The translations under genes were made by a program, and so were the position numbers. A stretch of 64,000 nt of DNA from assembly GCA_026003475.1 (NCBI GenBank), contig BPHJ01000001.1, positions 1,487,189 to 1,551,188 of the forward strand, in the 5' to 3' direction. Source of the stretch: Candidatus Kapaibacterium sp. Its GTDB lineage: Bacteria; Bacteroidota; Ignavibacteria; Kapaibacteriales; NICIL-2. Below, one piece after another: positions 1-9,281 of this stretch. The stretch's first letter is position 1, and each line of letters starts with the position of its first letter. The notes under the pieces were generated by a model. It had not been told where the DNA came from, made no database searches, and was given only the letters and a program-made list of their open reading frames with translations.

Positions 1-2647
1 CGTTTTGTCCTTGGGTAGCCACAAAGTACTCTGCATCGAAGACAATGCTTTGGCCAGGGAGCAACACCCGTGGGAGATTCAGCGCTGCTTTATCGAACGA
101 GAAGTTTTCTGTGCCATAGGTACTGGGGATGTCGGAAATTGTCCCCGGTACCACAGGAACAAGGTCACGCAATGTGAGCGTGTCGGCGTATTGCCAATCC
201 TGGCGACTCAAGTTTGTGACGGTCACCTGTTCAATGTCGGGTGATGTTCCCGATTCAATGGGGCCAAATGTGACGGTTGGCGTAATCGTGATACGAGGTG
301 CTTTCCCAATGCCAGTAATCCGAGCGGTCCGCGGCTCACCGGTACTATTGTCGAAGCGGACAACCACTTCATGATTACCGGTTGCTGCTGGATTGAAGTA
401 CACCAGAATCGGTCGCCCGACAACACTCGAGTAGGACTGTCCTGGTGGAATATCCACAACTGGAACTTGGTTGAGCGGTGGATCGAAGACGAATGCTTGT
501 CCATTGCCATAGACGTCCTGGTCAATGGCGACACCTTGGAGCGTGACTGCTTGGGTTCCGTCATTGCGCGGGTCGAGCGAGGCAATCGTCTGCCAATCGG
601 CAAGGTATGGATACGGTGTTACCGGATTGATGCGTTTTTCGCCAAAATCAAGCGGAGCAACGGTCAATCCTGGCTTGACGCCACGTCCACGCAAGTAAAT
701 CACCGAATCAATACGGTTGGCGTCGCTGGAGAACGTGATCGTTGCGGTGTAGACTTGCTCAGCAGTTGGCGTGAAGGTTACTCGGAAATTACGGGAGTCA
801 TTGCCACTGCCCTGTTCACTGAGTACAAGGGGAGCTGCCGGTGAAATCTGTCCGAGTGCGGCTTCGGCGACAAATGCCGGATCAGTCGGACCTTGGGCGC
901 CGGTGATTGTCAGCTTCACCGTACCGCGACTAAAGACGGTAATCGTTCGCTGCGAGGGAGTTCCAACCCCAACATCTCCGAAATCAAGCGGACGCGCTAT
1001 GGGATGCGAGACATCAATGATTGGCTCACCGGTTTGCCCTACCACCAAGCGCCGATAGCGAAATACACAGTCATCACCAACCCCGATGGAATCCCGCACG
1101 ACGCCATCATTGGTTGCTGTGTAACGAATGGTAATCTCACGGCTTTCTTGCGGCTGGAGGTCAAACGGGATAGGGTTGTTGACAATCTCAAAAACACCCT
1201 GTCCACCATTCTTGAACTCCAGACGCGTCACCCGTATTGGCGCAGTACCTTCGTTGACAACATTGACCGTGCGGGTTGCGACATCCCCTTTGCGCATTAA
1301 TCCGAAGTCAACATCGCTCGGTTGGATAGTAATCCGACGCGTTTTGTACTCAACCACGATAACGGTATCATTGTTGGCGCGGTCGCGAAACACTACGTAT
1401 GCGATAGCATCTTCATCAGGGTTATCAACCGTAAGACGCCATCGCGTCGTACGGGTTTCGCCTGGAATGAAGGGATCATAATCGAGCGTGTAATTACGGC
1501 TGTTCACCGGATCGAGATAGATCATTGCTAAGTTGGAACGGATCGCATCGTCGTTGGGGTAGTCGGTTACGTCCGCATCGCCACCACTTTCGCCACTGAC
1601 AGTACCGTCACAGTTGACCACATAACGCGGACGTGGTGGGATGGTATCGGGTAGTTGTACTGCCAGCGCAGCACTCGTAGGATGCCCGTAGGAATCGTAG
1701 TTGCTCAAACCGTAGGAATACGCTGCGAACGGCTGACTGCACCGCAAACGATATGCACCATCGTTGATGCGGAGAACCTTCGCCGCATAGCGTTTCCCTT
1801 GATAGGTCATTGGAAATACGTCTCCCAACGTCGGACCAAAAACTGTAGCAACCGATCGCCAGACAACCTGTCCGCCACTGACCTCACCCCACTCCAAATC
1901 CTGTGGTATGGTATTCTGCTCCGTTAGCGGGTAAACCACAATCACATAGTTCTCCGAAAAATTGAAGATACCACCTCGAGCACCTGGGGTACAGAAGATA
2001 ATCTCGCGTTGGTACTGCTCGAGCGGATAGATAGTCATCTGGAAGGGATCGGAAACGATATTATCGTCTTCTTGACCGGTATTGAAGAAGGTCACCGCAA
2101 TTGGTTTGTCGCCCGAAATAGCAACGACGCCAGCAAGACCATCGGGGGTAGCGCGATCGTAGATATAGCCAGTTCCCTCTACTCCACCGGCTGTCTGAAT
2201 GGTCCGCCAATAACTTCCGTTGCGGAAGACGCGGGTATTTGGTTCCTTTGCATGAACTTTGATCATCGCCGCATTCTTCCGAGTAATCACCCGTGGTACA
2301 AAGTACATCTTTCCCCACAGATCAGTGGAAATTTCCATATCTGCAACAAAGTCGCACCAACGCAGATCTGTCGGAACGTTTGCGCATTGGTTGCCCGAAA
2401 TGACTGCAACTGGTTTGGTCGCAGTAACAACGGTGCCTGAAAGATCGCCTTCCTTGGCATCCTTATCAGTACTCATCACAAGCACATCGCCTCGGTTCAA
2501 GGTCCATGTACGCACTTGGCCTGGTAGCAGACCACTGGCTGTCTTTGTCTGCGAATTTCCTCCAATACGAACTGTCACACGCGTGTTATCGTAGGGGGCA
2601 GTAACGGTAAACTCGCTGGGCAGGACGTAACCCGATATACATCCACG
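1..2647 (-). CDS. Large secreted surface protein with Hydin/ASPM-like repeats, main part (partial, frameshifted from the 2586-3167 segment)
   Basis: This minus-strand frame is open from 2647 to the left edge (about 880 codons) with no ATG or GTG near its 5' end, so it reads as the continuation of the segment at 2586-3167 after a one-base frame change. The first part continues an IgGFc-binding-protein-like domain (for example SEFTVTAPYDNTRVTVRIGG). After about 1500 (minus direction) come repeated choice-of-anchor D / ASPM-SPD-2-Hydin type immunoglobulin-like domains. Each has a VDFG or LDFG motif followed by a strand such as RTVNVVNEGTAPIRVTRL or RTITVFSRGTVKLTITG. I count about four repeats before the edge. 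Proteins of this architecture are cell-surface or secreted; in FCB bacteria they often end in a T9SS sorting domain, which would lie outside the window. Function is unknown beyond probable adhesion or surface scaffold. Confidence 0.8.
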
Positions 2648-3167
2648 TCATGTCCGCCATCGAGGAGATAATGTACTGCTTTCCCAGCGTGTGCACAGGA
2701 TAAGCAAGGAAGGAATCCGAGGTGTACTGAAAGCGGGTAACCCCATAGACAACGATAGGTGCACTGGATTTGACGTGCATTCCTGCACCGGGCCAGACTT
2801 GATCTATCGGAGGCGGGTCCATGGGGCCTTTCGAGTATGCCTGTCCAAGGCCAGGAGCGATGATGACCTCGATGACGTCGTTGGGAAGTGTGTAGCGAAC
2901 AGTTTGGAAGCCACGCCCCTCGACTTCGATGAGGACTCGCGTGCGTGTTGCGGCTGCAATGTACAAGACAAGTGAATTTCCAGCACCCGGTACTTCATAA
3001 CACGGTGGGAACGAGAAGTAGAACTCCGTACCTGCCGCACCGCCATCACGCTGGAGCAAGGGCAGCAATTTCGAACGAATCTCTTCGCGGGATTCAGTGC
3101 CACTGCCACTCCAGGCGGGTGCAATCACCGCACACAGGAATGCAAAAAGCAGCAATGCACGTTGCAT
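2586..3167 (-). CDS. N-terminal segment of the large surface protein: signal peptide and IgGFc-binding-like domain
   Basis: A 193-codon frame beginning with a clear signal peptide (MQRALLLFAFLCAVIAPAWS), followed by a domain resembling the N-terminal region of IgGFc-binding-like bacterial surface proteins (FYFSFPPCYEVPGAGNSLVL, then APIVVYGVTRFQYTSDSFLA and YPVHTLGKQYIISSMADM). The ATG is preceded by GAGGTGATC three bases upstream, an excellent Shine-Dalgarno match. The reading breaks at about 2632: after WMYIG the frame gives a nonsense tail and stops at 2586. Dropping one G from the GGG (CCC on the plus strand, 2631-2633) joins it smoothly to the long frame at 1-2647 as MYIGYVLPSEF. It is probably one gene, 1-3167, with a real or sequencing-derived single-base insertion. 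Confidence 0.85.
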   Translation of the reverse strand: MQRALLLFAFLCAVIAPAWSGSGTESREEIRSKLLPLLQRDGGAAGTEFYFSFPPCYEVPGAGNSLVLYIAAATRTRVLIEVEGRGFQTVRYTLPNDVIEVIIAPGLGQAYSKGPMDPPPIDQVWPGAGMHVKSSAPIVVYGVTRFQYTSDSFLAYPVHTLGKQYIISSMADMTWMYIGLRPAQRVYRYCPLR

Positions 3168-3326
3168 GGGATCACCTCGGACAATAGTTGGACAAATGCG
3201 CTGTCGGATTCAGGTGCAATAATGCGTCATGCAGAAGGTTTGTATCACTTTCAGCAGACTCCGAATTATCCAGTAGCAAAATAATAAAAAAAATGTTGCA
3301 AACAAAATTCAATGGTGTGCCACCAG

Positions 3327-4865
3327 TCATTGAACCACAAACTGTACCGCTTTGCCGCTTAGCTCTTCGAGGAGTAACTTTCGCCGTTCGGCGCCCCAAA
3401 GCTCGATTCCAGCATCGCCACGTGCATTGAGCCCAACAGTAATCGTTGTTGGTTCTATCTGGACTTGCAGTGCTTCAACTCGCTGTTGCCAGCGACGGTC
3501 GAGGCCTTCAGCGATGCGCAAGCAAGCAGCCATCCAACATACTCCATGGCGCCAACGCTCCGGCAATGCTGCATAGTGCGTGTGTTTGCGTTTGGGATGG
3601 CTTTTGCGATGGTACCGCGCGACGGTAGCAATAATTTCTGCTTCTGTGCTGGAAAATCCCGGCATCACCGCATTGCTGATGATGTAGTAGCTGTGCTTGT
3701 GGTGCTGGTCCGACGAGATATGGTACCCAACGTCATGCAAGAGCGCCGCCGCTTCCAGGAGCTCACGTTCATAGTCGCCAAGGTGATGCAGCGACACCAG
3801 CGAGTCGAAGAGCGCAAGCGCCAGTCGGGCAACATGGGTTGCATGCCTGCGCTCGACGCCATACCGCTTGCAGAGTTGCTCGATCGTCGTCGCGCGCAAG
3901 TGGACCAGGTGATGATATTCGGCAGTATCCCGCAAGTGTTGTGCAGTATCGAAGACCACTCCTTCTCGGAGAGCAAAAGTGGAAAGCAGAACGCTGCCGT
4001 CAGCGACGTAATCGAGGAAGCGTTCGGCAATGAGTGCACCAGCTGTGATGATGTCGGCGCGCTCTGCTTCGACGCCAGCGATCCGAGCTATGCGGCGTGG
4101 GGTCCGTGCCCGCAGGATTTGACCAATTGCTTGGTGGAGTGCCTTCGTCTCGATGCGGCATCCATGGAGTTGCGCCGCCGTCTGGCTACCATTACCACCG
4201 AGCGCCACCCGTGCAAGCGTCTCCCATGTCCCCGACGATACAACCACCTCGTCCCACGGGAACTGCGCGGCTCCCTCCAATGCTGGAGTCCATTCACCAA
4301 TCAGATACCGCCTGCACTGTTCCACGTGGTCGCTGCTTCGCCCGTGACGGAAAAACTGCTCGGTCAAGCGAATCGCTCCCAGTTTCTCGCTCCGAACGAA
4401 GAGAACATTCCCATGGCGACCGACAACAACTTCAGTCGAGCCACCGCCAATATCACACAGACAAATCTGCCTTTCGACAAGAGGTAGTCCATGGATAACC
4501 CCAACGTAAATGAGCCGCCCTTCCTCTTCTCCTGAAATCAGCTCGATTCGAATACCGGTGCGCTCTTCGACTTTGCGCAGGAACACGTCACGGTTGAGCG
4601 CCTCGCGGACGGCACTGGTACCAACTGCCCGAATGAACGCCCTGTGTTGTCGTGCCATCGCGACAAAGCGTTCCATCGTCTGCACTCCCCGTTCGATTGC
4701 ATCGGCGCTGAGGTGTTTGATATCCCCTGCGGACTGTCCCAGCCGAACGACCTCGCGATCACGACTGATGACGTGCAACGTCCCGCGTGCTCCCACGCGG
4801 GCAATGATCATGTGAATGGAGTTCGTGCCAACATCAATGGCAGCAATCGGTGGAAGCGCGCTCAT
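3327..4865 (-). CDS. ppx: Exopolyphosphatase / pppGpp phosphohydrolase (Ppx/GppA family)
   Basis: A 512-residue protein of the ASKHA Ppx/GppA family, which hydrolyses inorganic polyphosphate and/or the 5'-phosphate of pppGpp in the cytoplasm. Residues 7-21 carry the phosphate-1 motif (IAAIDVGTNSIHMII). The second phosphate-binding loop is CDIGGGSTEV, and a SGEEEGRLIYVGV segment lies between. The C-terminal half (roughly 330-450) is an HD-type domain with AALLHDVGYH and downstream His-rich helices, as in the long Ppx2-like/GppA forms of about 500 residues. The ATG at 4865 overlaps the stop of a small upstream membrane gene by four bases (ATGA), so they are probably co-translated. Family membership is firm; preference for polyphosphate over pppGpp cannot be read from sequence. 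Confidence 0.93.
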   Translation of the reverse strand: MSALPPIAAIDVGTNSIHMIIARVGARGTLHVISRDREVVRLGQSAGDIKHLSADAIERGVQTMERFVAMARQHRAFIRAVGTSAVREALNRDVFLRKVEERTGIRIELISGEEEGRLIYVGVIHGLPLVERQICLCDIGGGSTEVVVGRHGNVLFVRSEKLGAIRLTEQFFRHGRSSDHVEQCRRYLIGEWTPALEGAAQFPWDEVVVSSGTWETLARVALGGNGSQTAAQLHGCRIETKALHQAIGQILRARTPRRIARIAGVEAERADIITAGALIAERFLDYVADGSVLLSTFALREGVVFDTAQHLRDTAEYHHLVHLRATTIEQLCKRYGVERRHATHVARLALALFDSLVSLHHLGDYERELLEAAALLHDVGYHISSDQHHKHSYYIISNAVMPGFSSTEAEIIATVARYHRKSHPKRKHTHYAALPERWRHGVCWMAACLRIAEGLDRRWQQRVEALQVQIEPTTITVGLNARGDAGIELWGAERRKLLLEELSGKAVQFVVQ

Positions 4866-5095
4866 GCGTCCGGTGCAGCGCGTGTGATGTGCTCTGGGCG
4901 TGTTGGACCAGTCGCCGTCCGATGGTTGCGTCGCACGCCTTGCGCACGCCCACTCAACCGCCGAAGAAATCCGAGGGCATACAGACTAAAGCAGGCAACA
5001 ACAGTCGCAATCGCAAAGAGCGCAAGCACCAATCGAGCCATCAATCCATCACGAAGCAATACAACTGCACAAAAATAGACCGCTCCAGCCAACAC
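4862..5095 (-). CDS. Small hydrophobic membrane protein, unknown function
   Basis: A 77-residue reading frame with a GTG start and two probable membrane segments (about residues 2-14 and 19-46, the latter including LVLALFAIATVVACFSLYAL), then a basic tail (RRLSGR, RRNHR). It ends in an ATGA overlap with ppx, which argues for a real, co-expressed gene. An internal ATG at residue 19 would leave a single-span protein, so the start is uncertain and no strong ribosome site precedes either. I do not recognise the family. It diverges from the acyltransferase gene with only about 30 bases between the starts. Confidence 0.6.
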   Translation of the reverse strand: MLAGAVYFCAVVLLRDGLMARLVLALFAIATVVACFSLYALGFLRRLSGRAQGVRRNHRTATGPTRPEHITRAAPDA

Positions 5096-5126
5096 CTAAT
5101 TTCGCGCCGTACTTTTCGGCTTTGTC

Positions 5127-6311
5127 ATGCGCTATCGGTGGCTGGACTATCTCCGCGGGATTGCAGCACTCTGGATGATCGAGGTTCATGTCGTTGACGT
5201 TGCGCTCGATCCAACATGGCATTCGGCATGGTGGTTTCCGTGGCTAAGTCTGACGCACGGATTTGTTGCGGTGGCGTTTCTTTTCTGTGCTGGTGGTGCA
5301 TTGGCAATTACACTTGAGCGCAAAACTGATGCATACCGCCGAATGGAACCAGCGCTCTGGCGATACCTTGCAAAACTTGGCTTGCTCCTGGTGATTGGCT
5401 ATTGGTTGCACCTTCCTGCATTCTCGCTGGAACGAACCTTGCGCGCGACCCACGAAGAACTCCTCCGCCTGGCCGACTGTGACATTCTCCAAACAATCGC
5501 CTATAGCTCGTTGCTGGCATTGATGCTGGCGATGAGTATACCTCGGCGAATAATTCGGGACGCTGTGTTGATTGCTATCACTGTTGCATTTGCAGCATTG
5601 ACCCCGCTTGTGTGGGAGCATCGGCTCGAAGTGGAACTGCCCATCTTTTTGGGGGCGCTCATTGCACCGCAGCCGGTAAGCAAATTTCCGCTGTTTCCCT
5701 TCGCTGCCTATTTTTTTGCTGGCGTCTGGCTCGTTCCGCTTCTTCGCAGTCGCTCGCCACGTGTGCTGCAGAGTGTTGCCATTGCCTGCGGACTCGGAGC
5801 CATCACACTGCTTGCAGTGGGATTTTCTTCGCCCAAGGAATGGTGGCATAGTTCACCGGCGCATGTTGCGTTTCGGCTTAGTGCGGTGGTATCGCTTCTG
5901 GCATTGCTGATTCGCTTTGAGCAGCGTCTTTCCCGCATCCGATTCAGCAATATTCTGCTCCTTGCCGGACAACAGTCCCTGTGGGTGTATGTATTCCACT
6001 TGCTCTTAGTCTATGGGTCAGTTGGAGGAAAGGGCCTGCAGACGGTGCTTTCGCATGCATTGACGCCGGCAGCGGTTGCTCTGCTCATTGGTGCGATTGC
6101 TGCAGTGACACTGGCAACAGCATGGGGATGGGCATATCTCAAACAGCACATGCCGCAGCTTGTCCGCACGGTTGTTGTCTCGGTTGTTGTCATTGGTGGA
6201 TTGACCTTCCTTCTGCTGCCAGCGCGATATGCCGAGCTTCTGGCTATGGGCGGATTGGCTCGGCTGGATGGAGTTGCACCGGTGGCGGCACAAAACGATC
6301 TTCCTCGATAA
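5127..6311 (+). CDS. Membrane acyltransferase, DUF1624 / heparan-alpha-glucosaminide N-acetyltransferase-like
   Basis: A 394-residue polytopic membrane protein with about 10 hydrophobic segments. The N-terminus has the family signature R-x4-D-x2-RG (RYRWLDYLRGIAALWMIEVH) and a conserved CDILQTIAYSSLL segment, matching DUF1624/HGSNAT-like acyltransferases such as YeiB relatives. These are thought to move acetyl groups from cytoplasmic acetyl-CoA to an extracytoplasmic sugar or amine. The substrate is unknown. The stop (6309-6311) lies 68 bases inside the 3' end of the convergent penicillin-binding protein gene. The divergent small membrane gene starts only about 30 bases upstream, leaving little room for separate promoters. 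Confidence 0.8.
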   Translation: MRYRWLDYLRGIAALWMIEVHVVDVALDPTWHSAWWFPWLSLTHGFVAVAFLFCAGGALAITLERKTDAYRRMEPALWRYLAKLGLLLVIGYWLHLPAFSLERTLRATHEELLRLADCDILQTIAYSSLLALMLAMSIPRRIIRDAVLIAITVAFAALTPLVWEHRLEVELPIFLGALIAPQPVSKFPLFPFAAYFFAGVWLVPLLRSRSPRVLQSVAIACGLGAITLLAVGFSSPKEWWHSSPAHVAFRLSAVVSLLALLIRFEQRLSRIRFSNILLLAGQQSLWVYVFHLLLVYGSVGGKGLQTVLSHALTPAAVALLIGAIAAVTLATAWGWAYLKQHMPQLVRTVVVSVVVIGGLTFLLLPARYAELLAMGGLARLDGVAPVAAQNDLPR

Positions 6312-8403
6312 CCTGTTCGGCTTGCTCTGGTGCCAAGGGCACAAGGCTTGAATCGCGGTCAGGGAACGACCGCTGCCGAAAGCCGAGCGTTGGGTCGGCA
6401 TAGATTTTTGCCATCAAGCGCCCCCAGATCGGAGCAGCAGCTTTGCCGCCCATACCGTAGGCGCCAGTGAATTTGATCCGGTGATCATCGAAACCAAGCC
6501 ACACCCCCGCAACAAGTTCGGGAGTCATTCCAACAAACCACGCATCGGCATAGTCGTTGGTGGTGCCTGTCTTGCCGGCAGCATCGTAGCGGAAGAACCG
6601 ACGCACGGTCGAACCTGTTCCACCATCAACGACGCTTTGGAGCATTCGAATCATTGTCCGGCAGATGTGCTGTGGCAAGGCATCCGTGGCACTTGCAGGA
6701 AGTTTACCTCGGTAGATGACGCGCCCCATTCGATCGCGAATCGCCAAGAGTGCTACCGGTGGCACAGCAATTCCCCCATTGAGAAAGGTGCCATAGGCGT
6801 TGACAAGGTCTATCGGATAGACTTCCTCAACTCCCAGAGCGAGCGCAGGGTAGGGATCCATCGGCGTCGTAATGCCCATTTTCCGTGCCAGGGCAACGAC
6901 GCGCTGCGGCGTGGTGTACTGGGTAATCAGCCGGGCTGCAACGGTGTTGATCGAAAATTTGAGTGCTGTCGTGACGTCAACAATGCCGCTGTGTGCTGTC
7001 CCACGTGGAGACCATGTTCGCCCATCAGCAAAGGTGTAGGTGTAGGCCGAAGCATCAATGAGTGTTGATGGTGTGATGGTGCCATCGGCGAGCGCTGCTG
7101 CATAGACGAAGGGCTTGAAGGCCGATCCGGGTTGCCGGCGAATTTCGGTGCAATGATTGAGCGAATACCGCGAACCTGCTCCACGCTCGAAGGCTAACGG
7201 CGAACTCCCCACCATTGCAAGTATCGCGCCCGTTCGTGGATCAAGGACAACAATACCACACTGGACCGTTGTCACAGCACGCTTGACCGAATCAACAAAG
7301 CGTGGGGAGCGGCAGAGCATGCGGAGAATCCGTTCCTGATCTTGGGGAGAGTCCGCAGCAAGGTACGATGGATGCGCTTGCGCTGCTTTCTGAACAATCG
7401 CATCGAGCAACTCCCGATGAGCGTTCCACGACCAAGAGCGATCGAATTCGCGCTGGAATTGATCCAACTGCTCCCGTGCAGCTTCGACGGCATAACGCTG
7501 AATCCGTGCGTCGAGCGTTGTTTCAATGGTCAATCCATCGCGGTAGAGGTCGAAGTTCTGCAGCCGCGGATCGCGGGAGAGTTTTTTGCGGAGCATTTCG
7601 ACAAAATGTGGGGCAATTCCTCCCCACCGCTGGGCAAGGGAAGACTCACTGGCCAGCACAATAGGTTGGCGGCTGTACTGTGCACGTTGCTGGGCAGTCA
7701 GAAAGCCCGCATCCTCCATCAACGAAAGCACCAAATTCCGGCGGCGGAGAGCACGCTCGTAATTGACCTGTGCATCATACGTCGCCGGTGCTTTGAGCAA
7801 GGCAACCAGATAGGCGCATTCGTCGGGTGTTAGCTGTTGGGGACGCTTCCCAAAGTATTCCTGTGATGCGACGTAAATGCCATAGGCACCACGGCCAAAA
7901 TTGACCGTGTTGGCATACATCTCCAGAATTTCGTTTTTGGTGTAGGTGTGCTCAATTTGGATAGCCGTGATCGCCTCGCGCAGTTTACGCGCCAGTGTTG
8001 GCTCCTGGTTGAAGTAGAGATTGCGTGCCAATTGTTGCGTGATTGTCGAAGCGCCTTCCTTTGCCCGAAGAGCAAGGAGATTTTTCATCCCAGCCTTGAT
8101 AATCCGCCAAAGATGAATGCCCCAGTGATTGTAAAACTGGCGGTCTTCGGTAGCAATGAGTGCCTGGAAAAATGCCCCCGGAATACTGTCGTAGGGTACG
8201 TAGAGCCGGCGCTTGACGAAAAAACTTTCGATCAGATGCCCGTTGCGGTCAAGAATACGCGTAGCAAATTCTTGGGGAGGATTTTCGAGCTGCTCCAGCG
8301 ATGGTAACGTGCCGATGACCGCAGCATCAAACCAGAGCGCAGCTACCGTCACCACCAGTACTGCTGCTGCGAGAATGTAGCCAGCTTTGCTGGAAGCCTT
8401 CAC
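6244..8403 (-). CDS. mrcA: Class A penicillin-binding protein (PBP1a-type glycosyltransferase/transpeptidase)
   Basis: A bifunctional peptidoglycan synthase of about 719 residues. One N-terminal membrane anchor (YILAAAVLVVTVAALWF) is followed by a GT51 transglycosylase domain with the catalytic EDRQFYNHWG motif and GASTITQQLARNLYF. The transpeptidase domain then shows the serine motif SAFK in RRQPGSAFKPFVY, the SIN motif (SINTVAARL) and KTGT (AAGKTGTTNDYADAWF). It polymerises and cross-links glycan strands on the outer face of the inner membrane. The frame is open from a TTG at 8430, but a GTG at 8403 gives a better leader and lies about 30 bases after a TATTTTG element at 8440-8446, so I place the start there with moderate certainty. 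The 3' end overlaps the convergent acyltransferase by 68 bases. Confidence 0.95.
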   Translation of the reverse strand: MKASSKAGYILAAAVLVVTVAALWFDAAVIGTLPSLEQLENPPQEFATRILDRNGHLIESFFVKRRLYVPYDSIPGAFFQALIATEDRQFYNHWGIHLWRIIKAGMKNLLALRAKEGASTITQQLARNLYFNQEPTLARKLREAITAIQIEHTYTKNEILEMYANTVNFGRGAYGIYVASQEYFGKRPQQLTPDECAYLVALLKAPATYDAQVNYERALRRRNLVLSLMEDAGFLTAQQRAQYSRQPIVLASESSLAQRWGGIAPHFVEMLRKKLSRDPRLQNFDLYRDGLTIETTLDARIQRYAVEAAREQLDQFQREFDRSWSWNAHRELLDAIVQKAAQAHPSYLAADSPQDQERILRMLCRSPRFVDSVKRAVTTVQCGIVVLDPRTGAILAMVGSSPLAFERGAGSRYSLNHCTEIRRQPGSAFKPFVYAAALADGTITPSTLIDASAYTYTFADGRTWSPRGTAHSGIVDVTTALKFSINTVAARLITQYTTPQRVVALARKMGITTPMDPYPALALGVEEVYPIDLVNAYGTFLNGGIAVPPVALLAIRDRMGRVIYRGKLPASATDALPQHICRTMIRMLQSVVDGGTGSTVRRFFRYDAAGKTGTTNDYADAWFVGMTPELVAGVWLGFDDHRIKFTGAYGMGGKAAAPIWGRLMAKIYADPTLGFRQRSFPDRDSSLVPLAPEQAEQVIEEDRFVPPPVQLHPAEPIRP

Positions 8404-8449
8404 CGATTCAACGCAAATGTCGTCGTGCAATCACGGGTGCAAAATACAC

Positions 8450-8487
8450 GCCCTCGCCCCATCGGCAGAGCATTCCAGGGCGAGGGC
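8450..8487 (-). terminator. Perfect 10-bp stem-loop downstream of rpsD, possible intrinsic terminator
   Basis: The arms gccctcgccc (8450-8459) and gggcgagggc (8478-8487) pair perfectly around an 18-base loop. On the minus strand the hairpin lies 64 bases after the rpsD stop and is followed by gtgtattttgc, a poor U-tract. It would be a GC-rich terminator for rpsD, or a leader hairpin for the penicillin-binding protein gene starting just downstream. Confidence 0.5.
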
Positions 8488-8551
8488 ATTGCGTGCAGCT
8501 TGTCCACACAAGGGCAGCAATCACGATGCGATGCACTGCCCCCTGTGCGCA

Positions 8552-9154
8552 TCATCGTGCGTAGTATTCGACAACCAGCGGGACGTCGCAGACAATGGGG
8601 ACTTCCTCCCGCGGCGGCAGGTACAGGTACTTGGCCGATAGATCAGCTTTCGAGACCTCCAAGTACGGAACAGGCTGTGCATTCCGTATGGCATTCTGGA
8701 AGCACTCCAGCGATCGGCTCTTCTCACGGACCTGAAAAACATCGTTCGGCTTGACCCGGAAGGAAGGAATGTTCACGCGACGCCCGTTCACCTCGATATG
8801 CCCATGGCGAACGTACTGGCGCGCGGCGTAGATCGTCGGCGCAAATCCAGCGCGGTAAACCAGAGCGTCGAGTCGTGACTCCAGCAGTTGAACGAGATTA
8901 TCACCCGTATTGCCGGCCAGTCGAGAAGCTTCCTGGTAGTAGTTCCGCATCTGCCGTTCGTGGACGTTGTACTGGAGCCGCAAGCGTTGTTTCTCCAGCA
9001 ATTGACGTCCGAAGTCGCTCAGCTTGGCGCGCCGTTTGACCGGTCCATGCTGTCCCGGTGGGTATGGCTTCCGATCCATGTACTTGCGCGCTTTGGTCGT
9101 CAGCCCAAAACCGAGCTTGCGCGACAGTTTGACTTTGGGTCCAGTGTACTTCAT
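8552..9154 (-). CDS. rpsD: 30S ribosomal protein S4
   Basis: A 200-residue ribosomal protein S4, which binds 16S rRNA early in small-subunit assembly. The sequence has the N-terminal [15 protein letters not shown] start, a KPYPPGQHG segment, and the S4 RNA-binding fold with [20 protein letters not shown] and [18 protein letters not shown]. It lacks the CxxC zinc-binding motif seen in some S4 paralogues. It lies downstream of fusA on the same strand with a gap of 127 bases, rather than in the rpsM-rpsK-rpsD-rpoA operon that is usual. Length matches the family. Confidence 0.97.
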   Translation of the reverse strand: MKYTGPKVKLSRKLGFGLTTKARKYMDRKPYPPGQHGPVKRRAKLSDFGRQLLEKQRLRLQYNVHERQMRNYYQEASRLAGNTGDNLVQLLESRLDALVYRAGFAPTIYAARQYVRHGHIEVNGRRVNIPSFRVKPNDVFQVREKSRSLECFQNAIRNAQPVPYLEVSKADLSAKYLYLPPREEVPIVCDVPLVVEYYAR

Positions 9155-9281
9155 GTGCGTACCACGCTACAAAAGATGAAACAAACTTTTGTGCAACATT
9201 CGCCTACCTGACTGCGCATGGCAGCGGTAGGGGTACGTGTTGACTTGAGAACAATCGTTGCTTTGCCATCAGAGGGCGAAT

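Noticed and set aside
3465-4487. 340-codon open frame on the plus strand inside ppx
   Set aside because: It is antisense to a convincing Ppx/GppA gene and has an unnatural residue composition.
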